Assembly (NCBI GenBank): GCA_017535125.1
Contig: JAFXUS010000032.1
Coordinates: 1 to 64,000 of the forward strand
Source of the DNA: Bacteroidales bacterium
Lineage (GTDB): Bacteria; Bacteroidota; Bacteroidia; Bacteroidales; UBA932
Length of the DNA: 64,000 nt
Reading direction: 5' to 3'
Position numbers and translations under genes: made by a program. The notes below the pieces were generated by a model. That model was not told the DNA's origin and did not search any database. It worked only from the letters and a program-made list of their open reading frames with translations. This document shows positions 24,999 to 32,660 of the stretch, in pieces. Position 1 is the first letter of the stretch, and every line of letters starts with the position of its first letter.

Positions 24999-25715
24999 AT
25001 GAAAGCCACCCTCTCGGCGTTGCTGGACCTCGTCCTGCCGAGGGTGTGTGTGGTGTGCGGACGACCCCTGATTCCGCAGGAGCAGCATCTCTGCATGCTC
25101 TGCCTGGCCGATCTGCCGGAGACCCGCTACGCCCCCCTCGGACACAATCCGATGGCCGACCGCTTCAACGCGAAGATTCAGGTCGATGAGTATGAGCCGT
25201 ATGCGTATGCTGCGGCTCTATATCATTATCGGGCGGAGTCCGGCTACAAGAAAATCTCCCAGGCGCTCAAATACCACCGGGATTTCGGGACGGGACGCTG
25301 GGCGGCCCGGCTGCTCGGCGAGCGTCTCGCTGCCTCGCCGCTCTATGCCGACGTGGACCTGGTGGTGCCGGTGCCGCTGCACTGGACGCGGCGCTGGCGG
25401 CGCGGCTACAACCAGGCGGCGGTCATCGCCCGCGAGGTGGCGCGGGTGCTGGATGCGCCGTGCGCCGAGCGGCTGCTGAAGCGGCGGCGCCGCACCCGCA
25501 GCCAGACACATCTGCACGGCGATGCCAAGGCCGCCAACGTGGCCGGCGCCTTCGCGCTGCGCGGCACCGTGCGCCCTGCGGCGCAACATATCCTGTTGAT
25601 TGATGACGTGTTCACGACCGGCGCTACGTTGGCCGCCTGCCACCGTGCCCTGCGCTGCGCGTATGGCCCGCAGGTCCGCATCTCCGTCGCCACCCTCGCC
25701 GCCGTCGGCGATTAA
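24999..25715 (+). CDS. comF: ComF-family phosphoribosyltransferase
   Basis: A 238-residue protein with an N-terminal zinc-ribbon-like Cys set (CVVCGRPL, then CMLCLADLP) and a C-terminal phosphoribosyltransferase fold with the PRPP loop ILLIDDVFTTGAT. ComF is needed for DNA uptake in naturally competent bacteria; in Bacteroidota its role is less clear. ATG 24999 comes 2 nt after the fabG stop. The basic RRRRRTRSQTHL stretch could contact nucleic acid or phosphate. Confidence 0.88.
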   Translation: MKATLSALLDLVLPRVCVVCGRPLIPQEQHLCMLCLADLPETRYAPLGHNPMADRFNAKIQVDEYEPYAYAAALYHYRAESGYKKISQALKYHRDFGTGRWAARLLGERLAASPLYADVDLVVPVPLHWTRRWRRGYNQAAVIAREVARVLDAPCAERLLKRRRRTRSQTHLHGDAKAANVAGAFALRGTVRPAAQHILLIDDVFTTGATLAACHRALRCAYGPQVRISVATLAAVGD

Positions 25716-25730
25716 CCCCTCCACTCCCGG

Positions 25731-25758
25731 CTACTGTGGGTGATTTCCCCCACAGTAG
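25731..25758. terminator. Convergent hairpin between comF and hemW
   Basis: A 10-bp stem, CTACTGTGGG/CCCACAGTAG, with an 8-nt loop. It lies between two converging genes and could act on both strands, although the following T tract is weak. Confidence 0.6.
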
Positions 25759-25765
25759 TGCTGAT

Positions 25766-27067
25766 TTAAAGGAGATCAGCGATGATGTCGTCGCTGACGA
25801 ACCAGTGATCTTCGGGAATGCGGAGGCGCCCGTCAGGCAGCCGCACCAGGCGCCCGTCGGCCAGCATTTCCGCAGCTTTCGCCGCATCCGGCAGCTTCGC
25901 CGGAATTCCTTTCGCCGTCCGCAACCCCAGCATGATCTCTTCTTCAGATGCTTCTTCGGCCGACAACCGCTCGTAGCCTTCGCCGCTTCGACGGAGAGTA
26001 GCTGCGTTCCAGGAGCGGGTGTGGCCGTCAAACGAGTGGGCTCCCGGACCTAAACCGACGTAGGGGTGGCGGGACCAGTAGGCGCTGTTGTGGACGGCTT
26101 CGCGGCCGGGGAAGGCCCAGTTGGAGATTTCGTAATGGTTGTATCCGGCGTCGCGGAGCGCGTCGCAGAGCAGCCGGTACTGCGTCGCACACTGCTCCTG
26201 CGGTGCCTCGACATAGCGCCCCTCGCGCACCATGCGCCCCAGCGCGCTGCCTTCCTCGATGCTGAGCTGATAGGCGCTGACGTGCTCCGGCCGCCAGGCG
26301 ACGATTTCGCGGAGCGTCCCGGCTAGAACGGCCTCCGACAGCTGCGAGAGGCCGAAAATCAAATCCACGCTGACATTCTCCACGCCGGCGCGTCGCAGGA
26401 TTTCGAAGGCCTGGCGGGCATGCGCCGCGTCGTGCCGCCGGTTCATCCAGCGGAGAATCCCGTCGTCGAGGCTCTGCACCCCCATGCTGACGCGGTTCAC
26501 CCCCAGCTCCAGCAGCCCCCGCACATACGCCTCCCCCTTCTCCACGATATCCTCCGGATTCACCTCGATCGTGAACTCATCGAAGTCGACGGACGGAGTC
26601 TTCCAGACGGGCGGCCCGGAATTATTTTTCGGACAGGTTTGCCGAAAAACCAATTCCGGCTCCGCTTTTCCTCCGTCGGCGAATGACGGCTGGTGCCTCG
26701 AGGTATCGGAGCGAAGCGACGCAGGGGGTTCGGGGGGAACGCCCCCCGATGAATGGAGACTGGCGCTCCGACAGGAGCGAAGCGACGCAGGGGGTTCGGG
26801 GGGAACGCCCCCCGTCATTAGCGAAGCGGCTGCTGCCATCTGGCGCAAAAGCGCCAGAGGCAGCACCGATGGTGTGCCGCCTCCGATGTAGAGGGTATTC
26901 AGATCGCGGGTCGCCTCGATCTCGTCCCGACGCCGGGACGCTTCGGCGCAGACCGCAGACGCGTACTGCTCAAACAATTGCGCATCCCGTTCCCGACAGG
27001 CGATTTCCGAATAGAAATCGCAATAGGTGCAGAAGCTTCTGCAGAACGGGACGTGCAGATAGATCAT
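25766..27067 (-). CDS. hemW: HemW-type radical SAM protein with ~75-residue repeat-derived insertion
   Basis: A radical SAM protein of the HemN/HemW group, which inserts or transfers heme; HemW lacks coproporphyrinogen oxidase activity in characterised cases. The cluster motif CRSFCTYC is at ~9-16, followed by LYIGGGTPSVLP, then EVNPEDI and VDLIFGLSQLS. At 433 residues it is about 55-75 longer than usual. The excess is residues ~85-160, where two copies of GGVPPEPPASLRS and a hairpin-encoded QTCPKNNSGPPVWKTP lie between the GGGTPS and EFTIEVNP blocks. The frame is intact. It starts one base after the coiled-coil gene stop. Confidence 0.88.
   Translation of the reverse strand: MIYLHVPFCRSFCTYCDFYSEIACRERDAQLFEQYASAVCAEASRRRDEIEATRDLNTLYIGGGTPSVLPLALLRQMAAAASLMTGGVPPEPPASLRSCRSASLHSSGGVPPEPPASLRSDTSRHQPSFADGGKAEPELVFRQTCPKNNSGPPVWKTPSVDFDEFTIEVNPEDIVEKGEAYVRGLLELGVNRVSMGVQSLDDGILRWMNRRHDAAHARQAFEILRRAGVENVSVDLIFGLSQLSEAVLAGTLREIVAWRPEHVSAYQLSIEEGSALGRMVREGRYVEAPQEQCATQYRLLCDALRDAGYNHYEISNWAFPGREAVHNSAYWSRHPYVGLGPGAHSFDGHTRSWNAATLRRSGEGYERLSAEEASEEEIMLGLRTAKGIPAKLPDAAKAAEMLADGRLVRLPDGRLRIPEDHWFVSDDIIADLL
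26616..26659. repeat. Hairpin element inside hemW
   Basis: Arms CCGGAATT-A-TTTTTCGG and CCGAAAAA-CC-AATTCCGG surround a 9-nt loop. The element is translated as part of the hemW insertion. Confidence 0.75.
26708..26814. repeat. Two perfect 41-bp direct repeats inside hemW
   Basis: Identical 41-bp units at 26708-26748 and 26774-26814 each begin GGAGCGAAGCGACGCAGG and end GGAACGCCCCCCG. Both contain a GGGGGG..CCCCCC self-complementary part. On the minus strand they encode the repeated peptide GGVPPEPPASLRS. Confidence 0.9.
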
Positions 27068-27982
27068 TTAGCGGAGCAGCAGCTCTCCGTGACCGAGCTG
27101 CGCCTGCGTCGTGTAGGCGTTGACGGTATAGACGCCCTTCTGGAAGGATCCGATGTTGTTGACGTAGATGCCCAGATCCACCTCCTTGCCCTGATAATCC
27201 ACCTCGCGGGAAGCCGTTGCCTCCAGCGTCTCGCCGTTGAAGGTGAAGGTGGTGCCGTGGCCGTCGGAGAGGAGGTTGCCGTCAGGATCCGTCACGCGCA
27301 CATAGACGCGCACCGGGCCGTGCTCGGCGAGCTCGTTCTCGACCAGCGTGAGGTTCACGAGGAAGCGGGCCACGCGGTTGGCCTTGTCCGTGATCTTGTC
27401 ATTGTTGTTGTAGGCATACATCACGAAATTGTGGGCCTTGATGATGGAGCCGGCCGTCACGCGGTTCGTGAGGGTCTCGACCTGCTGGGTCAGCTGGGTG
27501 TTGATCTGCTTGGTCTGTTCGGCCTCCTTGCGGGCGGTCGCCGCCTCTTCGGCGAGCTTGTGGTTCAGCGTATTGAGGGAGTCGATCTGGTTGATGTAGC
27601 CACGCATGATGGAGCGCAGGGTGCCGAGTTCCTTCTCATACTGACGGATCTTGGCGCGGTCCGTGGCCTCGGACTTCTTGACGCGGTCCAGCAGCTGGGC
27701 GATCTCCTCGCGGGAGGAATCCAGCTGGGCGTTGATGGAATCGTACTCGGACGAGAGATTCTCATAGTCGCTCTGCAGCGCCTGGATCTGCTCGGTGAGG
27801 TCGATCTTCTCCTCGTTCAGCTCATCGACGAGCTTGCCTTTGGAACTCCAGACATAATAGAGGGCGGCGGCAAGCGCGAGCGCGATGACGGCCAGGACGA
27901 TCATGATGGCCTTCAGGCCACCGTTAGCCTTCTTTTCAGCCTGCTCTCTTTCCAGTTTCTCGATAGGATCTTCTCTTTCCAT
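27068..27982 (-). CDS. Membrane-anchored coiled-coil protein of unknown function
   Basis: A 304-residue protein. A charged N-terminus is followed by one transmembrane helix (~24-45, IMIVLAVIALALAAALYYVW) and a long coiled coil (~50-185) rich in Glu, Gln and Leu heptads. A C-terminal beta domain (~200-304) contains VRVYVRVTDPDGNLLSDG. The topology suggests an inner-membrane anchor with a periplasmic rod and head. No named family is recognised, though the layout is common in Bacteroidota. It is directly joined to hemW. Confidence 0.8.
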   Translation of the reverse strand: MEREDPIEKLEREQAEKKANGGLKAIMIVLAVIALALAAALYYVWSSKGKLVDELNEEKIDLTEQIQALQSDYENLSSEYDSINAQLDSSREEIAQLLDRVKKSEATDRAKIRQYEKELGTLRSIMRGYINQIDSLNTLNHKLAEEAATARKEAEQTKQINTQLTQQVETLTNRVTAGSIIKAHNFVMYAYNNNDKITDKANRVARFLVNLTLVENELAEHGPVRVYVRVTDPDGNLLSDGHGTTFTFNGETLEATASREVDYQGKEVDLGIYVNNIGSFQKGVYTVNAYTTQAQLGHGELLLR

Positions 27983-28007
27983 TTTCTTGCAGTTTTATAA
28001 AATCAAG

Positions 28008-28015
28008 CAAAAATA
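28008..28015 (-). promoter_or_regulatory. Promoter box for the coiled-coil/hemW unit
   Basis: TATTTTTG on the minus strand (TAnnTTTG) lies 25 nt upstream of the ATG at 27982. It is divergent from the box at 28029. Confidence 0.6.
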
Positions 28016-28028
28016 GTAATTTTTATGC

Positions 28029-28036
28029 TAATTTTG
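28029..28036 (+). promoter_or_regulatory. Promoter box for the 28042 gene
   Basis: TAATTTTG lies only 5 nt before the ATG at 28042. Transcription starting at the usual distance would yield a leaderless mRNA. Confidence 0.6.
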
Positions 28037-28041
28037 TCATT

Positions 28042-28503
28042 ATGAAATATCTAATCCGCTCACTGAAGTATTTTTGCTTCCTGATCATCATCCTGACGCT
28101 CATTATCCTGGCGCTGGTGCTGACGGGATTCGTCGAGGCCGACCTCTCCAAGATGTTCATCAACGGCTATGATTCACTTTGGCAAATGGCCCTGATCATG
28201 CTGGCATTCGCGCTCATCTACCCGCGTTTCGGCTTCTCGAAGCGCACGGCGCATCTTACCGGCTCCCCGGAGGAAGTCCGCCCCGATCTCGTGCGCGTAA
28301 TGGAAGCGATGGGATACAAGGTGGAATCGGAAAAGGAAGGATCGATCAGCTTCCGGCGCCGCTCGGGTCTGTCGCGGGTGCTCAAGATGGGTGAAGACCG
28401 CATCACGCTTTCGCCGACGGCCGGCGGCTATGAAGCGGAGGGCCTGACGCGCGACCTCGCGCGCATCGTGTCCATGCTCGAAGCTAGTCGAGAAGGTGCG
28501 TAG
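28042..28503 (+). CDS. Small two-helix membrane protein
   Basis: A 153-residue protein with two N-terminal transmembrane helices (~8-30 and ~45-62). The C-terminal cytoplasmic domain of ~85 residues (SPEEVRPDLVRVMEAMGYKVE, then SISFRRRSGLSRV, then ITLSPTAGGY) resembles a small alpha-beta fold. No family name is recognised. Its 3' end overlaps the convergent DUF3109 gene by 20 nt. Confidence 0.7.
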   Translation: MKYLIRSLKYFCFLIIILTLIILALVLTGFVEADLSKMFINGYDSLWQMALIMLAFALIYPRFGFSKRTAHLTGSPEEVRPDLVRVMEAMGYKVESEKEGSISFRRRSGLSRVLKMGEDRITLSPTAGGYEAEGLTRDLARIVSMLEASREGA

Positions 28504-29080
28504 AAGCGGCGCTGAGCGCCTCGTAGAAATCCTCTCCGAAGACCTTCGTGAGGGGATTTTTCAGAAATTGATAAACCCGGATTCCTTCGCGGGCCCCCTT
28601 CTCGAAGGCGGGCTTGCAGACGTCCCAATGGTGGACGTTGAGCGCGAGACCTCCGCCGGTCAGTTTGGTGACACGGATGGGGTAGAGCGAACAGGAGGCG
28701 GGCTTGACGCGCCCGGCCATTTCGATGGCGCAGAGGCATTCGCCGGCGGCGCCGAAATGGCAGAAGGCGCAGGGGCAGTCCTGCGAATCGGGCAGCGGCG
28801 GCATCAGGGGCGTGACGATATCGTCATCCCGGTCCACCTCGAAGAAGCCCTTCGCGTCCACGGCGGCGCGGCCCGCATCCGTCATGAAGCCGTTGTAGGC
28901 GGGATAATCCCGCTCCAGACCTTCCAGTTCGGCCTCGTCAAGCGGGGCGCCGCTGTCGCCCACGATGCAGCAGGCGCCGCGGCACACGGCATAATCACAG
29001 GCGAAATACTCCATCACGACGTCCTCCGACACGAGGATGTCCCCAATCTGGATGATTGTTCCGAAACGTCCTTTTCCCAT
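28484..29080 (-). CDS. DUF3109 cysteine-rich protein
   Basis: A 198-residue protein typical of Bacteroidota DUF3109. Several conserved Cys groups suggest metal or Fe-S binding: CDYAVCRGACC near the N-terminus, CPCAFCHFG, CLCAIE and SCSLYPIR, with a late DVCKPAF. The sequence resembles YkgJ-like zinc/iron-chelating proteins. ATG 29080 overlaps the stop of the upstream M16-like gene (TGATG), favouring it over the GTG three bases earlier. Biochemical function unknown. Confidence 0.85.
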   Translation of the reverse strand: MGKGRFGTIIQIGDILVSEDVVMEYFACDYAVCRGACCIVGDSGAPLDEAELEGLERDYPAYNGFMTDAGRAAVDAKGFFEVDRDDDIVTPLMPPLPDSQDCPCAFCHFGAAGECLCAIEMAGRVKPASCSLYPIRVTKLTGGGLALNVHHWDVCKPAFEKGAREGIRVYQFLKNPLTKVFGEDFYEALSAASTHLLD

Positions 29081-31653
29081 CACTGAATCGTGTATTCGAC
29101 TTCTCCGCCTTCGGAGAGAAGTTCCAGCATTTCCCTGACGCCCGCCACGGACACGCGCTGCACGGCGGCCTTGTAGTCCGAGACCAGGTCCTTACCCTCG
29201 CTGTAGCGGACCAGGACGTCCTCCATCAGGGTTTCGGGGGCGGCGTAGCGGTTTTCAAGATCCTTGAGCAGGGTGGCCCTGGCGGCGCGGACGGCACTCT
29301 CCGTCACGGGGATGGCGTCCAGACGCTGCGTCACGCTGCGCACGGCGTCCAGCAGCTCGGCCGGGCTGCCCGGGCTGACGCCGGCCGGCAATCCGCTCTC
29401 GGGGCAGGGATGGCAGTTGACGTAGAAGGTCACCCGTTCGTCCGGGAAGAGTTCCAGGTGCCCGCTCAGCTCCGCGCTCGCGCCGTGGTCGGCCAGTGCG
29501 GCTGCCAGCTGCTGCCGGATCAGCGCGCACGCCACCTGGAACGAGAGGTAATTGTCCAGCTTGAACGGTATGGCCGCGGACCGGGCCACGTTCACCCCGA
29601 TTTCCCGGGCACCGGTCACGCCCGCGGCAGCCTGCTCCGTGCGGGAGACGCTGCCGGTGATGAAGCGGCTCTCCACGCGCGGTCGGGTGGAGAAGCGTTT
29701 CTCCGTGCCGAAGGCATCCAGGATGCGGGGGAGCTCCTTCTTGAGCGTCTCCTCGTCGAGGTCGCCCGCCAGCATGAGGACGCCGTCGCCGACTTTCCTG
29801 AAGAGGGAGGCGAAATACTGCTCCGCCCGCGCGGGAAGGTCGTCGGACAGACAGGTCGTCCGCTTGCGCTCCGGATAGAAGTAATCCGGCCGCAGGAGAC
29901 TGTCCATCTGCGCGTTGACGTCGCGCGGCGAGCTGGCCTCGCGGTCCAGCCGCAGCGCCTCTTCGAGCTTGTAGGCTGCGAACGCGTCCGGGTCCGGTTT
30001 CCGGTCATGCGCGAGCGCCAGCAGCGTCTGCATGAGCCGGGAGAATTCCGCGGAAGGCGCGCGTCCGGTGATGCGCAGGTCCGACAGCGAGGCGGCGGCC
30101 TGCAGGGAGATGCCGCTCGCGTCCAGCCGCTCGCGGAATTCCGCAGCGCTCATCCCGGCCACGCGGTTGAGCGTGAGCATGTCGCCGACGAAGGCGCTCT
30201 CGCCCGCCCGCAGGTCCGGTACGTCCGCCACGCCGCCGCGCAGCAGCAGCGCGTAGTGGAACTCGCGCGGGGTGTTCATTTTCTTGAAGATGACCTTGAT
30301 GCCGTTGGCGAAGGTCCAGAGGCGGCCGCCCGAGAGGGGTTCCGCCGCTTCGTTGCTCAGGCGCACCCGCATGCGTGAGGCGTAGAGAAGATTGGGCAGT
30401 CCGGCCGCATCCGGGGCGCTGTCGTCTTCCGCCGCGGCCCAGGCTTCCGCAAAAGCCTGCTTCAGCTGCTGCCGGTCGGGTGTAAGGCAGGGCAGGTCGA
30501 GGCGCAGCGTAAGGTTGCGTGCCGGGTCCAGCAGGGCGCGTGCGAAGCCGTTGAACAGCACCAGCTCGCGCTCGTCGTCCAGGCGGCGCGTACCGATGAA
30601 GGCGCTCAGCATTTCGCCGGAGGCGAGGTGGGCGCCATATAAATAAGAGGCGACGCAGCGCTCGAGGTATTCGTCATTGTGCAGGCGCCGCGTTGCGTCC
30701 CGGCGGGCGTCCGCGATCTGCCGGTCGCGCGCTTCGAGGAATTCGTCCATGCCGGCGCCGTCCCGGTCCAGGTCGGCCAGCACGGAGGCGAAGCAGCGCA
30801 CGGCGCTGTCCAGCTGGCTGGCGGCGGTGCAGACCGTCAGGATGTAGCGCTCGTCTCCCGGCCCCTGCGCGCTGTCCTCGTAGCGGTAGCTGAAATCAGC
30901 GAGGGGAAGGCCCGCTGCGCGGAAACGCTGCTCCAGGCGCCGGCCGACGATGCGGCCCAGCTGCTCGGCATAGGCCCGCGCAACCAGCGGCTGCGGGGTG
31001 TTCATCAGCTGCCGGGGCAGCCGCTCGGCGCGGTAGATGGCATTGATGGCGGCCGCCTTCTTGCCCGGCTGCTGCGAAACGAGCAGCGAAAGGGTGTCCT
31101 GCGGCGTCCAGGCGTAGCCGTCTCCACGGAAATTGTACTCCAGCGCGGGAACCATCATCGACAGCAGCCCCATGCGCTCCTGGATCTTCTTGGCGTCGAT
31201 GTCGCCGCAGACGATGACGGCCTGCGGCTTGCGGTAGGCCGCCGCGATGTCGAAGAGCATCAGCAGGGTGGAGTCCGCGACGCTCTCGTCGTGGGTGGGC
31301 ACGTCGTGAAAAGAGAACAGCGCCGCGTCCGCGGGCAGGGAGATGAAGCCCTGCGCATCATAGCCGATGCCGTGGTCGGCGAGGAAACGGTAGGGCGCGC
31401 GGCGCCCGAAATGCGGCAGCTCCCGGAGCAGGTCGCGTGCCTGCGCTGCGTCCCGCCGCCCGCGCTGCACCAGCGCGAAGTCGGCATAGCCCTTCCGCTC
31501 AGGGTTGGTGACCAGATAGAACTGGATGCCGTCGGGCAGGCTGCCGCGCTTAATCTCAGGAGCGGTGCCAAGGGACGGAAGCTCCTGTCCGTGCATCATA
31601 CAAGATACCAGGAGGAGCGTTAGGCACGATATGTGCTTGAAGAACTTCCGCAT
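29080..31653 (-). CDS. M16-like peptidase homologue without the zinc motif
   Basis: An 857-residue secreted protein with a signal peptide (MRKFFKHISCLTLLLVSC, then MMHGQ). It has two repeats of the pitrilysin/insulinase fold: one beginning GSLPDGIQFYLVTNP, the second RLWTFANGIKVIFKKMN..REFHYALLLRGGV. The HxxEH zinc motif expected in the first half of active M16 enzymes is absent; the corresponding region reads DLLRELPHFGRR. It is therefore probably a non-catalytic partner or pseudoenzyme. An in-frame ATG at 31698 is upstream, but the conventional signal peptide begins at 31653. Confidence 0.82.
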   Translation of the reverse strand: MRKFFKHISCLTLLLVSCMMHGQELPSLGTAPEIKRGSLPDGIQFYLVTNPERKGYADFALVQRGRRDAAQARDLLRELPHFGRRAPYRFLADHGIGYDAQGFISLPADAALFSFHDVPTHDESVADSTLLMLFDIAAAYRKPQAVIVCGDIDAKKIQERMGLLSMMVPALEYNFRGDGYAWTPQDTLSLLVSQQPGKKAAAINAIYRAERLPRQLMNTPQPLVARAYAEQLGRIVGRRLEQRFRAAGLPLADFSYRYEDSAQGPGDERYILTVCTAASQLDSAVRCFASVLADLDRDGAGMDEFLEARDRQIADARRDATRRLHNDEYLERCVASYLYGAHLASGEMLSAFIGTRRLDDERELVLFNGFARALLDPARNLTLRLDLPCLTPDRQQLKQAFAEAWAAAEDDSAPDAAGLPNLLYASRMRVRLSNEAAEPLSGGRLWTFANGIKVIFKKMNTPREFHYALLLRGGVADVPDLRAGESAFVGDMLTLNRVAGMSAAEFRERLDASGISLQAAASLSDLRITGRAPSAEFSRLMQTLLALAHDRKPDPDAFAAYKLEEALRLDREASSPRDVNAQMDSLLRPDYFYPERKRTTCLSDDLPARAEQYFASLFRKVGDGVLMLAGDLDEETLKKELPRILDAFGTEKRFSTRPRVESRFITGSVSRTEQAAAGVTGAREIGVNVARSAAIPFKLDNYLSFQVACALIRQQLAAALADHGASAELSGHLELFPDERVTFYVNCHPCPESGLPAGVSPGSPAELLDAVRSVTQRLDAIPVTESAVRAARATLLKDLENRYAAPETLMEDVLVRYSEGKDLVSDYKAAVQRVSVAGVREMLELLSEGGEVEYTIQ

Positions 31654-31683
31654 AACAATTGCAAAAGTAAAAAAGAAAATGAT

Positions 31684-31691
31684 TACATTTG
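31684..31691 (+). promoter_or_regulatory. Promoter box for the TPR gene
   Basis: TACATTTG fits TAnnTTTG and lies 39 nt upstream of the ATG at 31731, leaving a leader of about 33 nt. Confidence 0.65.
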
Positions 31692-31730
31692 CAGCCAATC
31701 GCTTTGAAAACTAATAAAACCTATAGCAGT

Positions 31731-32660
31731 ATGAAAAAAGTAATTGCTACGCTTGCAACAATTGTTGTCGCTCTCGGTTCCGCCTTCGCCCAGGATCTGG
31801 CCGCGGTGACCGAGCTTTACAATGCCGGTGCGGAGGCGATCTCCGTCAACAAGGAAAGTGCCCTGAAATCCTTTGAGGAAGCTCTCAAGCTTGCCGAAGC
31901 CCTTGGCGACGAAGGCCAGGAGATTGCGGCGAACTGCAAGAATATCATCCCCAACCTGAAGCTTTCCATGGCCAAGGATCTCGTGAAGGCGTCCCAATTC
32001 GACGAGGCGGTCGCCGCGCTGGTGGATGTGGAGAAGGTGGCCGAAGCATATGAGGCCCTCGACGTGCTCGACGAGGCCAAGACCCTGATCCCGCAGATCA
32101 AGATGTCCAAGGCGAACAACCTCTATAAAGCCAAGGAGTTCGATGCCGCTGCGGCTGCTTTCCAGGAGATCCTGGATGCGGATCCGACCAATGGCAATGC
32201 CGCTTTCTACAAGGGTGCCGCGCTGGTCGGCGCCGGCAAGAACGCCGAGGCGATCGCCGCTTTCGAGCTGGCTGCCGCCAATGGCCAGGAAGCCAACGCC
32301 AAGAAGCAGATCGGCAACCTCTACCTGAAAGAGGCTGCCAACGACCTGAAGGCCAAGAAATATGCTGACGCCGTGGCCGCCGCTGCCAAGGTGAACGACT
32401 ATACCGAGAACGCCCAGGCATGGCAGATCGCCGGCCAGGCTTCCCAGCTTGCCGGAAAGAACAACGATGCCATCAAGTACTTCGAGAAGTACCTGGAGGC
32501 CGCTCCGAGCGCCAACAACGCCGGCCAGATCGCCTTTACGCTGGGCGCTCTGTACCAGCAGGCCAAGAACAACGCCAAGGCCAAGGAGTTCTACAACAAG
32601 GCCACCAGTGATCCGAAGTACGGCGCCGAGGCCAAGAAGATGCTTGACGCCCTCAAGTAA
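31731..32660 (+). CDS. Exported TPR-repeat protein
   Basis: A 309-residue protein with a signal peptide (MKKVIATLATIVVALGSAFA, then Q) and an Ala- and Lys-rich helical repeat body. Tetratricopeptide-like units include ALKSFEEALKLAEALGD, YKAKEFDAAAAAFQEILDAD, AFYKGAALVGAGKNAEAIAAF and AIKYFEKYLEAAPS. TPR proteins act as scaffolds, and its periplasmic partner is unknown. Its stop overlaps the ATG of the U32 gene by one base, so the two are probably coupled. Confidence 0.82.
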   Translation: MKKVIATLATIVVALGSAFAQDLAAVTELYNAGAEAISVNKESALKSFEEALKLAEALGDEGQEIAANCKNIIPNLKLSMAKDLVKASQFDEAVAALVDVEKVAEAYEALDVLDEAKTLIPQIKMSKANNLYKAKEFDAAAAAFQEILDADPTNGNAAFYKGAALVGAGKNAEAIAAFELAAANGQEANAKKQIGNLYLKEAANDLKAKKYADAVAAAAKVNDYTENAQAWQIAGQASQLAGKNNDAIKYFEKYLEAAPSANNAGQIAFTLGALYQQAKNNAKAKEFYNKATSDPKYGAEAKKMLDALK

